From: Cunninghamia lanceolata
Taxonomy: Eukaryota; Streptophyta; Pinopsida; Cupressales; Cupressaceae
Length of the DNA: 64,000 nucleotides
Direction: 5' to 3'
Assembly: GCA_027924645.1 (NCBI GenBank)
Contig: BSBN01000809.1
Coordinates: forward strand, 46,902,001-46,966,000
The position numbers and the translations under genes are program-made. This document shows, one piece after another, positions 59,607 to 64,000 of this stretch. Under the pieces are notes generated by a model, which worked only from the letters and a program-made list of their open reading frames with translations, did no database searches and was not told the origin of the DNA. Position 1 is the stretch's first letter. Every line of letters starts with the position of its first letter.

Positions 59607-59611
59607 ATATC
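59607..59611. repeat. Right target-site duplication of E1
   Basis: ATATC directly after the right LTR, identical to 27991-27995. Confidence 0.9.
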
Positions 59612-60302
59612 AAATCATTCACCGCTGAGAGAACCAAGAGTGGAGAATGAGATCTCTCCTCTAGGATGCATCAAGCCTCAATGACAATCTCGTCAATAGG
59701 TCCATGTTTAATTCATGTTCAACCTAGGTGTAGGATCCTCGGTCTTACTACTAAAATCTCATCAAAGAGTAACCATCTTAACACATGATCTCCAAGAACA
59801 AGAGATCTCTAACCTCACCTAACTCTTCAAGTATTCATGAGCACTTACAACTGATCAATCCATGCTAAAGTCCAAATGCAATGTACTGTATTATCATGAA
59901 GCTCCCAAGAACATGATCAATATACTCAATACCAAGAGAACCAACAAGGTCATCATCAACGTTCCAACTGCATAATCAAGAACCCAAACATGATATCATG
60001 ATATAACATCTCCTCAAAAAAAGATCCTCAAAAAAAGATCAATGTCTCAAAAAACCATATCTTGCTTCAAAGAGCACCTGTATCATGCCAAAACTCTAAT
60101 GTGCAATCAAGAGTTTGCCATGGCACAATAACATCCATTTTGTAAAAAAGGATCAACTATTAAAACTGACAAATCATAATCAACACCTCAACTAAAGACT
60201 TTAGGAGTCCTCCATGGTACTAAGATGTCAACATCTCCAAACCACATGAAGATAACCATCCACTATCAATAGAACTCAAGATGTCAAAGAACTCTCACTA
60301 TG
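59612..60302. other. Continuation of the sequence E1 inserted into
   Basis: This should be the right half of the copia remnant interrupted at 27995. It has the same A/C-rich plus-strand composition, but I could not recognise a domain. Confidence 0.4.
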
Positions 60303-61187
60303 GTGCAGTCATGGTTAGGAGGGTCCACCAAGTGAATAGTCTAGATTGTGCAGCAAGAGTAAACACAACGAAAGCAACTCAATTATAGAATCCAAATGTA
60401 GATTTATTCATTTAGTATATCATAGATTCAAAATACAAACATGTCAGCAACATGTAGGCTTACAAATTAGGGCTCACAGGCTTGATTCTCCACTACAATA
60501 GATATAGCTTTAAAGCACTTTATAGAAGGAAATCTAACTCATGAACTATCTATCATCCGTTAACTATCACTAACTATCACTAACTATCACAAACTATCAC
60601 TAACTACTTTCCTATGCATCTATTACATGATTATATATCATCTCCAGATCACAAGAACCTCTGCATCAGCCAAGAGTGATTACAAATTCCAATGAAAGTT
60701 ATGTAATGTGTGTACACGGATAGGTCAGACCTAAACATATGGAAATCATCTGCAAGTGAATGAAACAACATGCAGATCTTAGGGAAGGTCAGCCATGTTC
60801 CAAAGTACCTTGAATGATGTGTCATTTAAAGCTCCACAAGTCATGGAAGTGCTCTGAAAGTCTTCTCCTTCAGCTAATTGTCTTAGACTGTCTAAATGCT
60901 CTGCTCTAAAAAAACAATCAATCTTCTGATAGTGATATCTTTCTAGAAACTAATCCAAATGATCTAAATTTTGCATATGATGTGAATGAATATGTCTAGA
61001 TGCTAAGTCCATCTCCACAAGGTCTGAGATGAAATTGTAGCAGAATGTGGACCAAAATACAAAAACTTCTATTGATTGAATTGACTGTACTAAAATTGGA
61101 AAATGAACTTAGAAAACAAAATAAAATACAAGTATTTTTGGTTGATGCAAGATTGCTCTTGAACCAAGGATGTTCCTGCATTAGACA
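60303..61187 (-). repeat. Probable 3' LTR of chromodomain Ty3/gypsy element
   Basis: Read on the minus strand, TGTCTAATGCAGGAAC at 61187 follows the end of the coding region by about 30 bases. A candidate CA end lies at 60303. A short tandem (AACTATCACT, four units near 60550-60600) lies inside. The boundaries are inferred from position only. Confidence 0.4.
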
Positions 61188-61214
61188 CCTAGGGTTGTTG
61201 AAAAAGTAAGTCCC

Positions 61215-62163
61215 TCACTTTGCTGGGGCTAGAGGGAAACCAAGATTGTCCACCTCAGCCTGAGAAATCTAAGATGAGTCATCTTGCGGTCTGCCTTTCC
61301 ACTTTACCAAATATTCTTTGCATTGTTTTCCTTTGGTATTGCATCCAATTCTATTGTCCAAGATGTCTTTAATTTGTTCTAGTACTTGTTGCGATAACTG
61401 CTTCTTCAAGTCTTCTTCAATGTTGTCATTGAACTACTTCATGATACTAATATAGGTCTGTAATGTTGAAAATAAGTGATATACTCAATGTCTCTGGTAG
61501 CTCCACTTCATATGCATTTCTTGAATCAAACTTTTTGACTATCCTACATGGTCCAAACTTCTTCATCTTCAACTTGTTATATGTCCCAATTGGAAATCTT
61601 TCTTTTCTCAGATATATCATTACCTCATCTCCCACTAAAAATTCTTTATGTCTTCTCCTCTCATCTTCTTGTTCCTTATACTTATGGTTTATCTCCTCCA
61701 AATGCTTCTTAACCTGGTTATGCACTATCTCCATGTGTCTTGCAAATTCGTCTGCTTCTACACTCCTCTTGTCCTCCATGTTGATGTCTCTCACTTCTGC
61801 TACTCCTCTAGGGTTAGTTCCTATCACAATCTCAAATGGTGTCTTTCTGGTGCTCCTATTCATTGAATTATTATATGAAAACTCTGCTTGTGAAAGAATC
61901 AAATCCCAATTTCCTGCCTTCTCTCCAACCAAGCATCTCAACAAGTTACCCAAACTCCTATTTACTACCTCTGTCTATCCATTAGTCTGTGGATGAAATG
62001 ATGAACTAAACTTCAAATCTATCTTCATCTTCTTCCAAAGTGTCCTCTAAAAATATCCAATGAATCTTGTATCTCTGTCTAAGATTGTGCTCTTAGGTAA
62101 TCCATGCAATCTCACAATCTCCTTGAAAAATAGGTCAACCACATGAACTACATCAGTTGTGTT
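61215..62163 (-). pseudogene. Chromovirus integrase and chromodomain (3' part)
   Basis: From 62163 downward the minus strand reads integrase core: [16 protein letters not shown] (second catalytic Asp), FHPQTNGXTEVVNRSLGNLL (catalytic Glu; a stop replaces one residue), then an open 168-codon frame 61953-61447. That frame has EFSYNNSMNRSTRKTPFEIV and the GPY/F-type KLKMKKFGPCRIVKKF. After a stop come an acidic linker and a chromodomain near 61330-61230, CKEYLVKWKGRPQDDSS, where a TAG replaces the expected Trp. The chromodomain marks a chromovirus; in such elements it directs integration to particular chromatin. The 5' part was displaced by the copia insertion at 62164 and lies beyond the window. 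Confidence 0.85.
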
Positions 62164-63218
62164 TGTTGGGAATTAAAGTATCTCAACCTTGGTAATTCTC
62201 TGCATTTGTAATGTTTGTATTTATTATTCAATTGCCTATGTTGTAAGTAATTAGAAATTCCACTTTGTCATATTGTGGGATGTGGCACAATGATGTGTCA
62301 ATCCTACATGGATTATGACAACTTGTTATTTTGTCCTCACATGAGGAGATAGGCATCCCACTTAGTGGTAGGAATATTCGGCCATGTGTCAGCATCTTCT
62401 ATGTTGTGTAAGGAATGTTTGACTGAAATGGTTATGACAGATTCCTATGACGAATCTATGACATGTAAGAGTCGAGAATAGAAGGTCATAAGACATGTAA
62501 TGACATGTGTCATGTAGCATCTTTGAATGAGGCATATTTGGGCACCCCAAGGTGGAATATGATGTGTTGTAAGAGAATATACTATTTATAGCATGTGTAT
62601 GATAGATTCTCTTACAGCTGTAAGTTGTAGCCGCTATGACAGATTCTATGATGGTCGTAAGTGTCGTAAGAGCATCTGTCATAGCCCATTTTGGAAATAG
62701 GCAACCTCTTTGGGATGGGAGTTGTGGAAAAGTCTCAGACACATTCTACAATGTTGACCAAGTGTCCCTAGGCATGGGTTTTGGTCCAAGATGCCATATT
62801 GGATGCCCATTCCAAGATAGGTCCAATATTGCCTTGTATTTTCTTTATATACAGGTGCTTGGAGATGGAGTTTGTATCATAGGTTTATAGGTACTATTAT
62901 GCTACCAGATTGACTCCAGACACGAGTGTCGAAGACCATTGAAGCTTGCATTGCAAGTGTATTGTAAACATTCTTTCAGATTTGTTAATACATTGTGCAG
63001 GTTTCTGAGTGTGGGATTTTTCACCCGATAAGGGTTTTCCCCACCGTAAATCTTTGTCTCTCTTCTTCTGTCTACTTTCTGGTTCTTGTGTTTTTCTACA
63101 ATATCTCATGTTAATGGTTTAACATTCTTGTAATAGTTAGGATAAAGTTGAATTTGAATAGCCCTCTCCTCAATAGATTAGTGTAGGAAGCGTTTTCTGC
63201 ACACCTTGCTTCCTTTCA
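62164..63218 (+). repeat. LTR of the right-edge Ty1/copia element
   Basis: It starts TGTTGGGAATTAAAG and ends ..GCTTCCTTTCA two bases before the PBS. Internal repeated words of the type TATGACAGATTC and TGTCATAG recur near 62430-62680, the same motif family as in the LTR at 17329 (for example near 17550-17720). Confidence 0.85.
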
Positions 63219-63220
63219 AT

Positions 63221-63232
63221 TGGTATCAGAGC
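63221..63232 (+). promoter_or_regulatory. Primer-binding site, initiator-Met tRNA
   Basis: TGGTATCAGAGC, a perfect match to the standard copia site, two bases after the LTR end. Confidence 0.92.
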
Positions 63233-63333
63233 TTGATCACCTTTGGTCCTAGTTGTAGGGTAGGGGTTTTTGAGATAATCTTAGGTTGAGTGGGAGTCTA
63301 TGTAGAGCATTCTGTATCTTATTGCAGTAAGGA

Positions 63334-64000
63334 GTGGCAAGCACATCAGGAAGGTTTGAAGTAGAGAAGTTCAACAGCAGTAATTTCGAGTTGTGGAAGC
63401 TCAAAATGGAAAACATGTTAGTTGACCGAGACCTTTGGGAAAGTGTGAATGAAACTAAACCAGCTACAATGACACAAGCTGATTGGGATCTCAAGGATTG
63501 GAAGGCTAAGGGTCTCATAAGACTTAGTCTTGCTAATTCTATGTTGTTAAATGTCATGAGGAGGCTACTGTAAAACTCCTTTGGAAGAAGTTGAGGGATG
63601 TGTGTCAAGCCAAATCCCTAGTCAATAAACTTTTCCTAAGAAAGAAGTTGTATTCTCTTCGAATGGAGGACAGAGGGTCCATGGCTGAGCATATGAATGA
63701 CTTTATTATGCTGGTTGCACAATTAACATCTATTGGTGCAAAGATGGAGGAGGAGGATCAATGTATGACCCTGCTTTGTTCTCTACCGAACTCATGGGAT
63801 CATCTTGTCATGGCAATCAGAAGCACCACATCCACATTCAAAATGGAAGAAGTGGTTGCTTTGCTGTTGTCTGAAGAGATGCAGAGAAAGTCTTTTGAGG
63901 CAGCCAAAGAAGCCCTTACAGTTCGTGGAAGACCCAAGGAGAAAGAGAAGAAGAAGGACAAGAAAGCTGAGAAGGGTAGATCCAAATCCCATGGGAGATC
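63334..64000 (+). CDS. Ty1/copia gag, 5' part with one frameshift
   Basis: The product starts (M/V)ASTSGRFEVEKFNSSNFELW; the first codon is GTG, probably a mutated ATG, as plant translation starts at ATG. The capsid blocks are FELWKLKMENMLVDRDLW and WDLKDWKAKGLIRLSLANSM. At about 63555 a single-base loss shifts the frame. From 63561 the new frame stays open to 64000 with LYSLRMEDRGSMAEHMNDF, LCSLPNSWDHLVMAI and a Lys/Glu-rich tail leading towards the zinc knuckle. This is the classic UBN2-type copia Gag. Protease, integrase and RT lie outside the window. Confidence 0.87.

Larger units (their letters stand above)
62164..64000 (+). mobile_element. Ty1/copia element, 5' part, cut by window edge
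   Basis: The LTR, initiator-Met primer site and gag are in order on the plus strand, inserted into the chromovirus integrase. Gag has one frameshift and then stays open to the edge, so this is one of the least decayed elements in the window. Its LTR is related to those at 17329-19816 and 28720-29427. Confidence 0.88.

Noticed and set aside
61463..61996. 177-codon plus-strand ORF
   Set aside because: Antisense to the chromovirus integrase/GPY region; hydrophobic composition is typical of a shadow frame.
63221..63232. tRNA gene fragment
   Set aside because: TGGTATCAGAGC is the complement of the tRNA 3' end used as primer site; no cloverleaf surrounds it.

Overview
This window looks like a stretch of a large, repeat-dominated plant nuclear genome. 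Every recognisable coding segment is from an LTR retrotransposon, apart from one captured plant gene (a plant-mobile-domain, PMD, gene). I see no intact host gene, no rRNA or tRNA gene and no CRISPR array. The old, deeply nested elements with many in-frame stops and few intact reading frames are typical of a gymnosperm such as a conifer, but that is inference and I cannot name a species. Element boundaries were read by eye from TG...CA ends, primer-binding sites (PBS), polypurine tracts (PPT) and target-site duplications (TSD).

Left part (1-25 kb). A Ty1/copia element on the minus strand runs off the left edge; its LTR (2561-4617) carries an internal 708-bp tandem duplication. Next comes the 3' part of a Ty3/gypsy element. 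It holds an antisense, decayed PMD gene with its own TATA box (about 6.4-9.4 kb) and ends in a PPT and an LTR (9705-11736). That LTR is followed by a PBS and a second gag/protease-like internal region (11.7-14.9 kb). From 15 to 20.3 kb lie a copia gag fragment and a minus-strand gag-only element, which is broken by a copia LTR that itself contains another LTR. A CpG-retaining unique-looking stretch (20.3-21.4 kb), (TA)n blocks and a GC-rich cluster of hairpins (22.03-22.33 kb) follow.

Central part (25-60 kb). A Ty3/gypsy gag remnant (25.4-26.0 kb) and a minus-strand copia 3' end (26.1-28.0 kb) are followed by a nested complex. The outer element E1 spans 27996-59606 and is flanked by a perfect ATATC duplication. 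Inside it are a minus-strand solo LTR (28720-29427), a putative minus-strand LTR (32059-44471) that itself contains gag-only element E2 (34329-43445, TSD CTTAA), and a Tat-like autonomous-type Ty3/gypsy element E3 (44931-56517, TSD CAACG/CACCG). E3 carries gag, protease, an extra RNase H placed before reverse transcriptase, RT, a degenerate second RNase H and integrase. By eye, LTR divergence is greatest in E1, intermediate in E2 and smallest in E3, which agrees with the nesting order.

Right part (60-64 kb). The 3' end of a chromodomain-bearing Ty3/gypsy element lies on the minus strand (integrase, chromodomain, probable LTR). It is interrupted at 62164 by a relatively fresh plus-strand Ty1/copia element (LTR, initiator-Met PBS, gag) that runs off the right edge.

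E1, E2 and the 9.7-14.9 kb element show gag-like sequence but no RT or integrase that I can find. They are best read as non-autonomous families that would need enzymes supplied by another element. E3 has the enzymes but a different PBS.
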